A DNA stretch of 20,762 bases from a virus, in the IMG/VR virus record IMGVR_UViG_3300044961_000955, positions 1 to 20,762 of that record; one strand, 5' to 3'. Below are positions 6,396 through 13,020 of the stretch, piece by piece. Every line of letters begins with the position of its first letter. Positions within the stretch are counted from its first letter, which is position 1. The notes beneath the pieces are model-generated. The model searched no databases. It was not told where the DNA came from and saw only the letters and a list, made by a program, of their open reading frames with translations. Both the position numbers and the translations under genes were made by a program.

Positions 6396-6546
6396 CCATA
6401 CCCCCGGGGAAGCGACGTCGGCTCGGACGCGCAGCAGCGCCCCGTGCGGGGGCGCGTCGAAGCAGGAGCACAGCGGGAAGCGGGATGTCAGCTGCGGGCG
6501 CTGCAGCAAGAGGGCGGGCCAGACCTGGCCTCGGCGCCCACCAGCC

Positions 6547-7308
6547 CTACGGGCCGGCTCGGCTCCCACGGCCCAGCACACGGGCCAGCCGCTCAGCCAG
6601 GTGGCCGGGCACCACGCCGTCAGGAGCGTCGACCTCGCCCGCGGCCAGGAGCGAAGGGTCAGGCATCGCCGGCGGTGTCGGCGGCCGCCACGGCGCCGCT
6701 TCTGGCCTCGAGGCCCCACGACCGTCGGCTTGAACGGGCCGCGTGCCCTTCGCTGTGGTCCGACCACGAGCTGGTCGACCGAGACCGGCCGATGACGGCG
6801 TGAACGCCTCCGGCAAGCAGAACTGCACCACGTTCGTCTGGCCCTTCAGCCCGCCTGTGCGGTCGTCCCACACCGGCTTGCGATGCCAGATCCGCAGGAA
6901 CCCGAGCCGCTCGAGCACCCGTTCGTGGGCCCGCACGGACCGCTCCGACAGCACCACCCACTCGCCTTTCGTGCGCTGCGACGCCCACACCGGCGTACAC
7001 CACCGATCACCAGCGCCACCGTCAGCCGAGAACAACACACCGACCGCGTAGTCGTACGTCGAGGCCGGCAACACCCCGGCCTTCAACGCGTTCGCGAGGC
7101 CTCGCGCGACGCGATCACGCATCGACTTGGTGTGCTTGCGGGTCACCGACGGGTCCCACCACCGGCGCGGCCACGTCGACAACGGGACCACCGGCGACGC
7201 GCCAGGCACCGCCTGCCACCCACCCGTATGGACGCGACGACGCGCGCCGCGAACCGGCGACGACACGGGCGCGCTCGACGACGCGACGGAGGTGGCCATG
7301 GACGTCAC
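6547..7308 (-). CDS. Winged-helix protein resembling replication initiators
   Basis: The 253-residue protein starts at the GTG at 7308, overlapping the stop of the ribbon-helix-helix gene (GTGA); ATG 7299 is an alternative. Residues 1-55 look disordered. Residues 60-100 form helices (MRDRVARGLANALKAG). A winged helix follows at about 104-166: WASQRTKGEWVVL, the recognition-helix segment SERSVRAHERVLERLGFL, and the wing TNVVQFCLPEAF. The pattern 'S-RSV--H---LE-LGFL---HR ... N-V-F-LP' is what is seen in replication initiation and primosome-type proteins of plasmids and phages. The C-terminal 85 residues are Pro/Ala/Arg-rich. Iteron-like repeats lie just downstream. Replication initiation is an inference; a transcription factor with the same fold cannot be excluded. 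Confidence 0.65.
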   Translation of the reverse strand: MTSMATSVASSSAPVSSPVRGARRRVHTGGWQAVPGASPVVPLSTWPRRWWDPSVTRKHTKSMRDRVARGLANALKAGVLPASTYDYAVGVLFSADGGAGDRWCTPVWASQRTKGEWVVLSERSVRAHERVLERLGFLRIWHRKPVWDDRTGGLKGQTNVVQFCLPEAFTPSSAGLGRPARGRTTAKGTRPVQADGRGASRPEAAPWRPPTPPAMPDPSLLAAGEVDAPDGVVPGHLAERLARVLGRGSRAGP

Positions 7309-7592
7309 CGACCCGAATCCGCCTCCACACCACCAGCACCATCACACGTGTCAAGTAGTCCTGGTAGCGGCGTTATGGGCCAAACGTGGTGCACAGTGGC
7401 GCGCTCTGGTGCACGTGTGGTGAGCGTCAACGATCCACGCCACTCAGGCACCGGGGCGAGACGATCCAGGAGCTGCTCGACAGCACGCGTGATCAACCAG
7501 TTCACCGTCACGTCACGGTCGTCGGCCTCGGCACGCAACCGCGCCATCACCTCCGGATCGAGACGGATCGTGCACGCCCGCCGCTCACTCAT
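7305..7592 (-). CDS. Ribbon-helix-helix (CopG/Arc-type) DNA-binding protein
   Basis: A 95-residue protein from the ATG at 7592, which overlaps the upstream TGA (ATGA). Residues 6-45 make a ribbon-helix-helix: beta strand ACTIRLDPEV, helix 1 MARLRAEADDRDV, the turn TVNW, and helix 2 LITRAVEQLLDRL. These domains dimerise and bind palindromic operators through the strand; they repress plasmid copy-control, antitoxin and phage genes. The remaining 50 residues have no recognised domain. The stop overlaps the start of the Rep-like gene, an arrangement familiar from copy-number regulators encoded just before rep. The palindromic repeats at 6352-6395 are possible targets. Confidence 0.85.
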   Translation of the reverse strand: MSERRACTIRLDPEVMARLRAEADDRDVTVNWLITRAVEQLLDRLAPVPEWRGSLTLTTRAPERATVHHVWPITPLPGLLDTCDGAGGVEADSGR

Positions 7593-8095
7593 CGCGGTGG
7601 GTGCTCGTGGAGGTGGAACGTCGTGTCGTGCAGAGCCACGTACTCGGCCGAGCGAGGGAGGTGCATCACGCAGGCGACATCGGCCGGCAGGAACACGTCG
7701 CGGGCGTCGGCGATCTCGAGACATTGGTGCGCCGGCGTGGGAACGGTGCCACCGACCGTTCCCACACCGTTCAAGGTGGCCTCGGTCTCTTCGCTCGCCA
7801 CGCCCGGCTGATGGGCTGCCGGGACGCCCGCCACCGCCGGCGCAGCACGGCCGACGGTGGCGCCGTGATCTGCGGGGGTGACCTGTCCCTCGTCGACGAA
7901 CGAGTCCTGGACCTCGGCCAGTTGGGAAACCTCAGCTCTCGTCGGGCTCGAGCAGTCGAGCCGCACCCCGAGAACGGACGTGTCGACGCGCAGGGCAGCG
8001 TCGCTCGGCGCCACGTCGTCGCACTCACGGTGCCCGTCCGGCCCGCACAAGCGGCGCAACACTCTCAACACCGCGTTCGCTTCGGACACGTTCAC
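7589..8095 (-). CDS. Hypothetical phage protein in early operon
   Basis: A 168-residue protein from the GTG at 8095, which overlaps the upstream gene's TGA (GTGA); its own stop overlaps the next ATG (ATGA). The N-terminal 30 residues contain a helix with a Cys-Gly-x-Asp-Gly-His segment (LRVLRRLCGPDGHRECDD). The middle is Ala/Val-rich and probably flexible (about 60-115). The C-terminal third (CLEIADARDVFLPADVACVM, then SAEYVALHDTTFH) is more regular, with several Cys and His residues. No family is recognised. Coding is supported mainly by overlaps at both ends and by the codon pattern. Confidence 0.6.
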   Translation of the reverse strand: MNVSEANAVLRVLRRLCGPDGHRECDDVAPSDAALRVDTSVLGVRLDCSSPTRAEVSQLAEVQDSFVDEGQVTPADHGATVGRAAPAVAGVPAAHQPGVASEETEATLNGVGTVGGTVPTPAHQCLEIADARDVFLPADVACVMHLPRSAEYVALHDTTFHLHEHPPR

Positions 8096-8355
8096 GACGT
8101 CACCGCCGCCAACATGTTGTCGAGCTCGGACCCGACACCACCCAACGTGGCGGCCAGGTCGGCGGGGTCGACGCCGAGCAGCGCCGCGAGCTCCTCGGCG
8201 GCCTCGCGGCGCAGCGTGTCCCACACGGCCGCGACGTCCTCGCGGTTGGCGACGAGACAGCGGAGCTGCGACTCGGCCGCCGTCGCCCACTCGGCCGCCA
8301 CACGAGCGACGTCGAGCGGTGACACGCGGGTGCCGCCAGCAATGGTCGTTGTCAC
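8092..8355 (-). CDS. Hypothetical helical phage protein
   Basis: The GTG at 8355 is preceded by a strong ribosome binding site (GAGGAGG, six bases away), giving 87 residues. The product is mostly helical (LDVARVAAEWATAAESQL, then VAAVWDTLRREAAEELAAL), with a repeated DPADLAATL-type segment near the C-terminus; a small dimeric helical protein is likely. An in-frame GTG at 8571 overlaps the upstream stop and would add 72 residues, but that extension is low-complexity and runs through the hairpin at 8376-8421, so the shorter form is preferred. Function unknown. Confidence 0.65.
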   Translation of the reverse strand: MTTTIAGGTRVSPLDVARVAAEWATAAESQLRCLVANREDVAAVWDTLRREAAEELAALLGVDPADLAATLGGVGSELDNMLAAVTS

Positions 8356-8567
8356 CAGTACCCTCCTCGGGGTCAGATGCCCCGCACCCTCGGCTTCGCC
8401 AGCGAGGGGGTGCGGGGCGTCGTCGTGCTCAGGGGAACGCGTGGACGCGACCCACCAGGGGGGACGACCAGCGACGCGACCCGCCGATCGGGCGTGACGG
8501 TCACGCCCACACGTTCCCGGCCGTCGACCACCACAGCGATCGACGCGCGGCAACCCGCAGACCCGAC
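8356..8567. other. Intergenic leader, 212 bp
   Basis: This gap separates the hypothetical gene ending at 8568 from the gene starting at 8355. Besides the hairpin at 8376-8421 I see no gene or clear promoter; the minus strand here is open only as a low-complexity extension of the downstream frame. Confidence 0.45.
8376..8421 (-). terminator. Strong hairpin in leader of the gene at 8355
   Basis: GCCCCGCACCCTCG (8379-8392) pairs with CGAGGGGGTGCGGGGC (8403-8418) around a 10-base loop, with further pairs outside (GAT with GTC). Read on the minus strand it ends about 10 bases before the GAGGAGG ribosome binding site of the next gene. No T-run follows. It could be a terminator or attenuator dividing the Xre unit from the Rep unit, or a processing or protective hairpin. 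Confidence 0.5.
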
Positions 8568-8939
8568 TCACACCTCACTCCGAGACAGCAACTCGGCCGC
8601 CGGCGCCGCCAGCACGTCCGGCGGGAACAGACACACCAGCCAGCCCGCCACCGGCGCCCCGTCCTCGATCCACGCCACCGGCTCGAGAGTCGGCACCCAC
8701 CCCTGACGGCGGCCCATGGACAGCCACTCCACCGCCCGCGTCAGATCGACACACACCCTCTCCTGCAACGGCGGCACCGACCGCGGGATCCGCGCGATCA
8801 CCGCCCCACCCCCGGCCACAACAGCCGGCCCACCACCGCCAGCAGGCGAGACCGTCGCGCCCGCCGATGCGACACCCACCGGCCACTCACGACGCAAGCG
8901 CTTCCGGTTCGACCGCATCGGCGGCCACGTGGCGCTCAT
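8568..8939 (-). CDS. Hypothetical protein downstream of Xre repressor
   Basis: A frame of 123 residues from the ATG at 8939, overlapping the end of the Xre gene by 53 bases. ATG 8918 and GTG 8879 (the latter after the Xre stop) are equally possible, since none has a good ribosome binding site. The C-terminal 60 residues look like a real folded domain: RVCVDLTRAVEWLSMGRR, then LEPVAWIEDGAPVAGWLVCLF, ending PAAELLSRSEV. The N-terminal part has a Gly/Ala/Val-rich stretch. The gene fits between the repressor and the hairpin leader on the same strand. No family is recognised; an accessory immunity or early regulatory role is possible from position only. Confidence 0.55.
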   Translation of the reverse strand: MSATWPPMRSNRKRLRREWPVGVASAGATVSPAGGGGPAVVAGGGAVIARIPRSVPPLQERVCVDLTRAVEWLSMGRRQGWVPTLEPVAWIEDGAPVAGWLVCLFPPDVLAAPAAELLSRSEV

Positions 8940-9210
8940 ACCGTCGGGTATCAGCAACGCCCTGGTCAGCGGCTGCGCCGTTGAGCCCCAGTAGCCATCC
9001 GAGGGGGGCCCCGGTCGCCACCGCAATGCGCCTCATCGCCTCGAGCGACGGGACAGTTCGGTCGTTCTCCCACGAGCTGACCGTGTTCCGGTGAGCACCG
9101 ATCCTCGCCGCGAGATCCTCGACCCGTCGCATCCCTGCGGTCTTGCGCGCCTTGGTGATGCGATCGCCGATGGTCCATGCCAGATCCATGGCTGCCATGT
9201 CTACCATCAT
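8887..9210 (-). CDS. Xre-family helix-turn-helix repressor
   Basis: A 107-residue cI/Cro-like regulator. Residues 10-70 form an HTH_3 domain: DRITKARKTAGM (helix 1), VEDLAARIGAH (helix 2), RNTVSSWENDRTVPS (recognition helix and the typical 'W--, --P' turn), LEAMRRIAVATGAPLGWLL (helices 4-5). The C-terminal 35 residues are short and variable, with no LexA-like peptidase domain. It diverges from the tyrosine recombinase at 9381, the classic position of an immunity repressor. The first of two ATG codons (9210, 9207) is taken; ATG 9198 is also possible. No ribosome binding site is evident, so translation may be leaderless. Confidence 0.88.
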   Translation of the reverse strand: MMVDMAAMDLAWTIGDRITKARKTAGMRRVEDLAARIGAHRNTVSSWENDRTVPSLEAMRRIAVATGAPLGWLLGLNGAAADQGVADTRRYERHVAADAVEPEALAS

Positions 9211-9380
9211 CGCACACTTACAAACGCATGACTAGGGGGACAGAGGCCGAAGTTACTCGGCGTCGGGCCTTGACAGGCGCGCGAGCGCATCCGCCTCCCG
9301 CTCATCGGCGCCGCCGCCTGACCGACCGAGCCGGCGTTTCTTCCGGTAGCCCGTTGACGGGCTGTCCAACATCGGCCAAC
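9211..9380. promoter_or_regulatory. Divergent control region between Xre repressor and recombinase
   Basis: About 170 bp lie between the divergent repressor and recombinase genes. On plus, TTGACA occurs at 9270-9275 but without a convincing -10 at 17 bases. A perfect inverted repeat, AGCCCG-TTGA-CGGGCT, lies at 9348-9363 just before the recombinase start and could be an operator or a small hairpin. The recombinase frame is open through this region from 9177, so part of it could be coding if an earlier start is used. Confidence 0.4.
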
Positions 9381-10376
9381 GTGCCCCGCCACACGAGACA
9401 CCGGCGGCCTCCGGTCCTCGACCTGTCGCAACCCGACGTGGAGGTCGCACGCGCCGTGAAGCTGTCACTTGCGCTCACCGCTTACCTGTTCGCCCATGCC
9501 GCCATGTGGGCACCCCGGACCAGGGTCGCCTATCGCGAACGGCTGATGCTGTTCGCTGCGAGCGCCGGGCCCGACATCGAGATCGGGGACCTCACCGCGA
9601 ACCACGTCCGCAGTTGGCTCGGCACCGACCGGCGCCCCAAGACGGTTCGGAAGTACCTGTCCACGGTGCGGGGCCTCGCTCGCTGGCTGGTCGCCGAAGG
9701 CCACCTCCAACACGACTTCTGCGCCGGCGTCAGGGCACCACGCCGGCCGGCACCGCTCCCTCGCGCCCTGCGCGCCGAACAGGTCGCCGCACTTCTCGCC
9801 GCCGCCCCGCCACGAGAGCGGGTTGCGATCATCGTGCTCGCGCAGACGGGCCTGCGTGTCGGCGAGCTCGTCGAGGCACGCTGGGAACACGTGGACCCCT
9901 ACGACCGCACCCTTCGCGTCAGGGGCAAGGGGTCACGCGACCGGGTCGTCGGGATCCCGGAGGAAGCGTGGCAGGCGCTTGAGCAGTGGTGCGGGATCCG
10001 CACTTGGGGACCGATCATTGCGCGCCACGACGATCCGACGTTGCCGTTGCGGTCCCTCGGGCACGCGTTGGCAGCGATCGGGCGGCGCGCCGGTGTCCAT
10101 CGGGCTGCGTGGGACGGCCAGGGCACCGCCCACTCCCTGCGGCACACCGCGGCGACCGACGTGCTGCGCAGCGGCGCCAACGTGAAGGTCGTCCAGCAAC
10201 TCCTCGGTCACGCCGATCTCGCCACAACGTCGCGCTACCTGGCGACGCTGCCCGGCGACGTGGCGCGAGCCCAAGAGGGCCGTTGGTACGGCCGGCCTGT
10301 GGTGGCCGAGGGCGGCCGGGCGGCCTCCCGGATCGCCCCCGGCCACGACAACGATCGGCACGACCTGGCGTCGTGA
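9381..10376 (+). CDS. Tyrosine recombinase, XerC/D-like (second copy)
   Basis: A second full-length tyrosine recombinase, about 331 residues from the GTG at 9381. The N-terminal core-binding domain spans about 25-115 (AYLFAHAAMWAPRTRVAYRE, then KYLSTVRGLARWLVAEGHL). The catalytic domain is complete: R159 (TGLRVGEL), K183 (RGKGSRDRVV), H251 and R254 (AHSLRHTAAT), H277 (LLGHADLATTSRY) and Y286. The GKGSRDR turn and the 'LGHADLATTSRY' motif are typical of Xer-type enzymes. GTG 9438 is an alternative start; an ATG at 9228 would leave almost no promoter space and adds a low-complexity Arg/Pro-rich extension. It is unrelated in detail to the integrase at 4988-5986 and could serve multimer resolution or a separate integration event. 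Confidence 0.93.
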   Translation: MPRHTRHRRPPVLDLSQPDVEVARAVKLSLALTAYLFAHAAMWAPRTRVAYRERLMLFAASAGPDIEIGDLTANHVRSWLGTDRRPKTVRKYLSTVRGLARWLVAEGHLQHDFCAGVRAPRRPAPLPRALRAEQVAALLAAAPPRERVAIIVLAQTGLRVGELVEARWEHVDPYDRTLRVRGKGSRDRVVGIPEEAWQALEQWCGIRTWGPIIARHDDPTLPLRSLGHALAAIGRRAGVHRAAWDGQGTAHSLRHTAATDVLRSGANVKVVQQLLGHADLATTSRYLATLPGDVARAQEGRWYGRPVVAEGGRAASRIAPGHDNDRHDLAS

Positions 10377-10449
10377 CACCTCGCCAACTTCGACTTCCGA
10401 AGCCAGATTCAGGTGCTCGAGCTGGCTCCCGGCGGCCGGTACGGCCATG

Positions 10450-11508
10450 TCAACAGGCGGTGCTGGAAGTTGTGGCGACCCATCCTGTGTCGGTCCTTCC
10501 CGCCGCGCCGGTCTGCTCGAGCTGGGCGAGCCAGCGGCGTACGGAGCTTTCGGGGCGGTCAGAGCGCTTGGCGATCTGGCCTTGGCTGAGAGGTTCGTCG
10601 GCCCAGGCGAGGGTGAGCCAGATCCACTGTGGGCCGTCACCGAGAGCGGCGACGGCGGGTGGTGTGACGATGCGGGGGGTGCCACGGGGCCCGGCCAGTC
10701 CTATGCAGCCCGGATCGGTCGGTGGCACCCCCTGTGGCACCCCCTGTGGCACCCCCTGTGGCACCCCCGTGGCACCCCCCCGTCTGGCCACGATCCGTGA
10801 AACTCCGCCGACGGTCAGCTGGTAGCACTGACCTTCCACGGGTCGGGCCATGCGGTCGGTCAGCACGAAGCAGCGGCCGGGGTGCGACGGGTCGAGGAGG
10901 TGGGCTGGCGCTTCCTTCGACCGGTCACCGAACACGAGGCGCGTGGCCGCAGCGTCGGCAAGGCGAAGCGCGACGCGGTTCGGGAGGTTCACGACCATGC
11001 TGCGCGGGATGGCGCTGTCGGTGGGGTGCTGATCGGCGACGACCAGCACCATCGACACCTTCCGCCAGTTCTTCGCAGCGTGTTCGAGCGCAGCGCGCAG
11101 GTCGAAGCGCTTCCCGAGGTCGGCGATGGTGGAGCTCGTCTCGTCCTGCACGACAAGCAGCAGCGGGTGGCCGTGGTCGGGGCCGAGCACGTCGACACCA
11201 GCGGTGCGGTAGGTGGCGATGCGCCGCTCGTACTCGGCGCCGAGCCACTGCCACGTGTCGACGAGCTCGGCCTTCGTCGACGCGTACCGGTCGCACAGCG
11301 GCGCGACCGTTGCGAGGCCTCCGGGTGGGTCGCACACGACGGCGCGCGCGACGTCGGCGTGTTGAGCGCCGACACCGGCGGCAAGGGTACGCAGGAGAAC
11401 AGTTTTCCCCGACCCGGTGGTGCCGGCCACGAGCGTGTGCGTGCGCAACGGCAGCGTGATGGCGCGGCCGTGCTCGTCTTGGGCGAAAGGCACGTCACGC
11501 GCTGGCAT
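10450..11508 (-). CDS. FtsK/SpoIIIE/TraB-type DNA translocase ATPase
   Basis: A 352-residue P-loop ATPase. Walker A is GTTGSGKT at 29-36, Walker B HPLLLVVQDE at 114-123, followed by the sensor segment MVLVVADQHPTDSAI and the FtsK/TraB signature NLPNRVALRLADAAATRLVFGD (about 174-195). These are features of FtsK/SpoIIIE motors and of the TraB/TraSA proteins that move double-stranded DNA in mycelial conjugation of actinomycete plasmids and AICEs. Residues 248-262 are a GVPQ repeat linker; residues 293-346 form a winged helix (SQGQIAKRSDRPESSVRRWLAQLEQTG) that could read DNA as FtsK-gamma does. It lacks its own membrane segments, but the adjacent upstream gene encodes a two-helix membrane protein. 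The ATG at 11508 follows GAGGA and overlaps that gene by 14 bases. Confidence 0.88.
   Translation of the reverse strand: MPARDVPFAQDEHGRAITLPLRTHTLVAGTTGSGKTVLLRTLAAGVGAQHADVARAVVCDPPGGLATVAPLCDRYASTKAELVDTWQWLGAEYERRIATYRTAGVDVLGPDHGHPLLLVVQDETSSTIADLGKRFDLRAALEHAAKNWRKVSMVLVVADQHPTDSAIPRSMVVNLPNRVALRLADAAATRLVFGDRSKEAPAHLLDPSHPGRCFVLTDRMARPVEGQCYQLTVGGVSRIVARRGGATGVPQGVPQGVPQGVPPTDPGCIGLAGPRGTPRIVTPPAVAALGDGPQWIWLTLAWADEPLSQGQIAKRSDRPESSVRRWLAQLEQTGAAGRTDTGWVATTSSTAC
10722..10780. repeat. Tandem 12-bp repeat inside the translocase gene
   Basis: GTGGCACCCCCT is repeated at 10722, 10734 and 10746, followed by GTGGCACCCCC at 10758 (one base short) and a fifth partial copy at 10769. On the coding strand it gives the GVPQ linker. 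The minus strand shows runs of five or more G every 12 bases, so G-quadruplex formation is possible. The array also resembles the clustered short repeats that TraB proteins recognise near or in their own genes. Confidence 0.85.
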
Positions 11509-12427
11509 CGAGGTCCTCGTCGACGAACGGCGGCTCGGCCGATGCCGTGGGGAACGGGTCGCCGTAGTTGAAGAACAGGCCGGCACGGTTGCCGGGCCGG
11601 CCGCCGACGTCGACGACGAGCGCGCCAGCGTGGTGGGGCAGATGGAAATAGGAGCGAAGCCCGGCGAGCAGCGCGTCGTCGAGCAGGCCCGGGTGGCCGC
11701 CGCCGGGCCACTCGACCTCAAGGGTGACACCGCGGGCGGTGCGGCCACCGTCGAGGACACGGGGCATCGGTGGGAGCACGCGATCGCCGTGCTTCACCCG
11801 CCACGACGCTTCGATCGCGGCGTGCAGCATGCGTTGCGCTTCGCTCGCCGCGCCACGGCGAGCCCAGTCCACCTTGCGGGCGTCCCAAGTGCGGGTGGCG
11901 TGCTCGTGCTGCATCACCGGGAGCAGGTCGGCGAGACCGGCAAGCCGGTTGGCCAACTGGGGGAGCTCGTCACGCCACCGGCGTCGGGTGAACAGGACCG
12001 TGATTGCTGTGAGCGTGCACTCGAGCTCCCACTCACGGCGCAGCCACCACCGGGCCCGCAGGCGTTGGGCAAGCCGGCTCGCGAGCAGATCCACGAACAT
12101 GGCGAGCAGCACAACCATGGTGGCCACCGAGGCGACGATGCCGCAGCGCAACGCGACGCCATGGTCGACGCCGAACCACCACAGCACGCCAGCGAGACCG
12201 ACCCCGACGACGAGCACGCAGAACAAAACCAACCCCCACGCGAACGCGAGGAGCCGGGCGATGTACCGGGGAAGGTCAGCCCGTCCGTCAGCGGCGTCGA
12301 CCGCGAGCGGCCACAGCCACCACGCCCACGCGTCCCACCTGTCCCCGCGCTGCGGTCTACGCCTTGCGAGGTACTCGCTTGGCCGCGTCCCCTGACCCTG
12401 GCGCTTCCCACTCGACGGGGAACTCAC
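11495..12427 (-). CDS. Two-helix membrane protein paired with the translocase
   Basis: About 310 residues from the GTG at 12427 (GTG 12484 is the alternative; both overlap the end of the HTH gene). A Trp-rich segment (WDAWAWWLWPL, about 31-41) is followed by two transmembrane helices: about 57-86 (AFAWGLVLFCVLVVGVGLAG) and about 91-115 (GIVASVATMVVLLAMFVDLLA). A cytoplasmic domain of about 195 residues has many charged helices (RWRDELPQLANRLAGLADLL) and a final LEVEWPGGGHPGLL...GALVVDVGG segment. The family is unknown. The overlap with the FtsK/TraB-like gene suggests a membrane anchor or partner for the ATPase, as SpdB-type proteins are for TraB in actinomycete elements; that is inference from context. 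Confidence 0.75.
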   Translation of the reverse strand: MSSPSSGKRQGQGTRPSEYLARRRPQRGDRWDAWAWWLWPLAVDAADGRADLPRYIARLLAFAWGLVLFCVLVVGVGLAGVLWWFGVDHGVALRCGIVASVATMVVLLAMFVDLLASRLAQRLRARWWLRREWELECTLTAITVLFTRRRWRDELPQLANRLAGLADLLPVMQHEHATRTWDARKVDWARRGAASEAQRMLHAAIEASWRVKHGDRVLPPMPRVLDGGRTARGVTLEVEWPGGGHPGLLDDALLAGLRSYFHLPHHAGALVVDVGGRPGNRAGLFFNYGDPFPTASAEPPFVDEDLDASA

Positions 12428-12611
12428 GACCCACCTCGCGACACCACGCAACCACGGCGGCCGTGAAGTACAGGCCACGCCCATCGATCGAACGCGGAAA
12501 CGCAGCGTTCCGCTTCGTCCACGCCGACTTGCGCCACGAGCGCACCGTCTCGGTGCTGACGCCCAAGCCGACCGCGATCTCGCTCATCGTGAGCACCGGT
12601 TCGGCGGGCAC
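12357..12611 (-). CDS. Small helix-turn-helix regulator, MerR/excisionase-like
   Basis: An 84-residue protein from the GTG at 12611, with ATG 12587 as the alternative. Residues 8-35 form a helix-turn-helix (TMSEIAVGLGVSTETVRSWRK), followed by a wing with aromatic residues (AAFPRSIDGRGLYFTAAVVAWC), as in excisionases and MerR-type winged-helix domains. The C-terminus is basic. A TAGGAT box ends eight bases before the GTG, which suggests a leaderless transcript. It faces three small plus-strand genes across a control region with inverted CTACCCG sites, so it probably regulates both directions, and perhaps excision. The stop is within the start region of the membrane-protein gene, implying one unit with the translocase. 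Confidence 0.82.
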   Translation of the reverse strand: MPAEPVLTMSEIAVGLGVSTETVRSWRKSAWTKRNAAFPRSIDGRGLYFTAAVVAWCREVGREFPVEWEAPGSGDAAKRVPRKA

Positions 12612-12619
12612 GGGCCGTG

Positions 12620-12695
12620 ATCCTAACCAGCGGGTAGGTGGTCGCCCTGTCCATGCAATCGATCCTACCGCCTACCCGGTAGCCGGTGTTAGCGT
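12620..12695. promoter_or_regulatory. Divergent leaderless promoters with paired operators
   Basis: On minus, TAGGAT (12625-12620) lies eight bases before the HTH gene's GTG. On plus, TAGCGT (12690-12695) lies seven bases before the ATG at 12703. Both match TANNNT at the spacing of leaderless transcripts. Upstream of each box is the same motif in opposite orientation: CGGGTAGGTGG at 12631-12641 and CCGCCTACCCG at 12668-12678 (one mismatch). The right copy is part of a 21-bp near-palindrome at 12667-12687 (ACCGcCTACCcGGTAGcCGGT). This looks like a shared operator of a divergent switch. Confidence 0.68.
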
Positions 12696-12702
12696 CGTGG
12701 CC

Positions 12703-13020
12703 ATGACCGACACCATGACAAACGGCAACGGTACGACGAGCACGGCAGCGGGCGCAGTGACACGCGCGGCGTACGTCGAGGCCTTGGACACGGCCGTGAG
12801 CGGGCAGCGCGACGTGGCCGATGCGACGGACGTGCTCGACGCCGTGCGCACGCTGTTGCGCATGACCGCGGAGCAGCGCGCGCTCGTGGAGCAGCTCGTG
12901 AGCGATGGCCTCGCGCTTGGTGTGGAGCGCGCGGATGACGAGATCACCCGTGCGCGCAGTGTGCACGGCCTCACTGCGGCGCGTCGCAGCGAGCAGCACC
13001 GCGGCAAGGGCAAGCGATGA
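12703..13020 (+). CDS. Small helical protein, first gene of plus-strand trio
   Basis: A 105-residue protein from the ATG at 12703, apparently leaderless (TAGCGT box seven bases upstream). After a Thr/Gly-rich start the rest is charged and helical: AAYVEALDTAVSGQRDVADA, then RTLLRMTAEQRALVEQLV and GVERADDEITRARSVHGL, with a basic tail ending GKGKR. Acidic helices and a basic tail suggest a small oligomeric or nucleic-acid-associated protein, but no family is recognised. Its TGA overlaps the next ATG (ATGA). It is divergent from the HTH regulator and presumably controlled by it. Confidence 0.75.
   Translation: MTDTMTNGNGTTSTAAGAVTRAAYVEALDTAVSGQRDVADATDVLDAVRTLLRMTAEQRALVEQLVSDGLALGVERADDEITRARSVHGLTAARRSEQHRGKGKR

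Larger units (their letters stand above)
5987..6546. other. 560-bp non-coding region between Rep-like gene and integrase; candidate origin or control region
   Basis: Short reading frames here (for example 6042-6293 and 6205-6471, minus) give Arg/Gly/Ala-rich low-complexity products without ribosome binding sites, and I take them as non-coding. The region holds the integrase promoter at its left end, a paired CTAACC (6326-6331) / GGTTAG (6346-6351) inverted repeat, and the two 18-bp palindromic repeats at 6352-6395. The rest is GC-rich with several short hairpins but no recognised RNA gene. Confidence 0.5.

Noticed and set aside
6042-6471. Two overlapping minus-strand frames (6042-6293, 6205-6471) as genes
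   Set aside because: The products are Arg/Gly/Ala-rich without motifs, lack ribosome binding sites, and cross the palindromic repeats.
9177-9380. N-terminal extension of the second recombinase to 9177 or 9228
   Set aside because: The extension is Arg/Pro-rich low-complexity, the 9177 start would overlap the divergent repressor gene, and the 9228 start would leave almost no promoter space.
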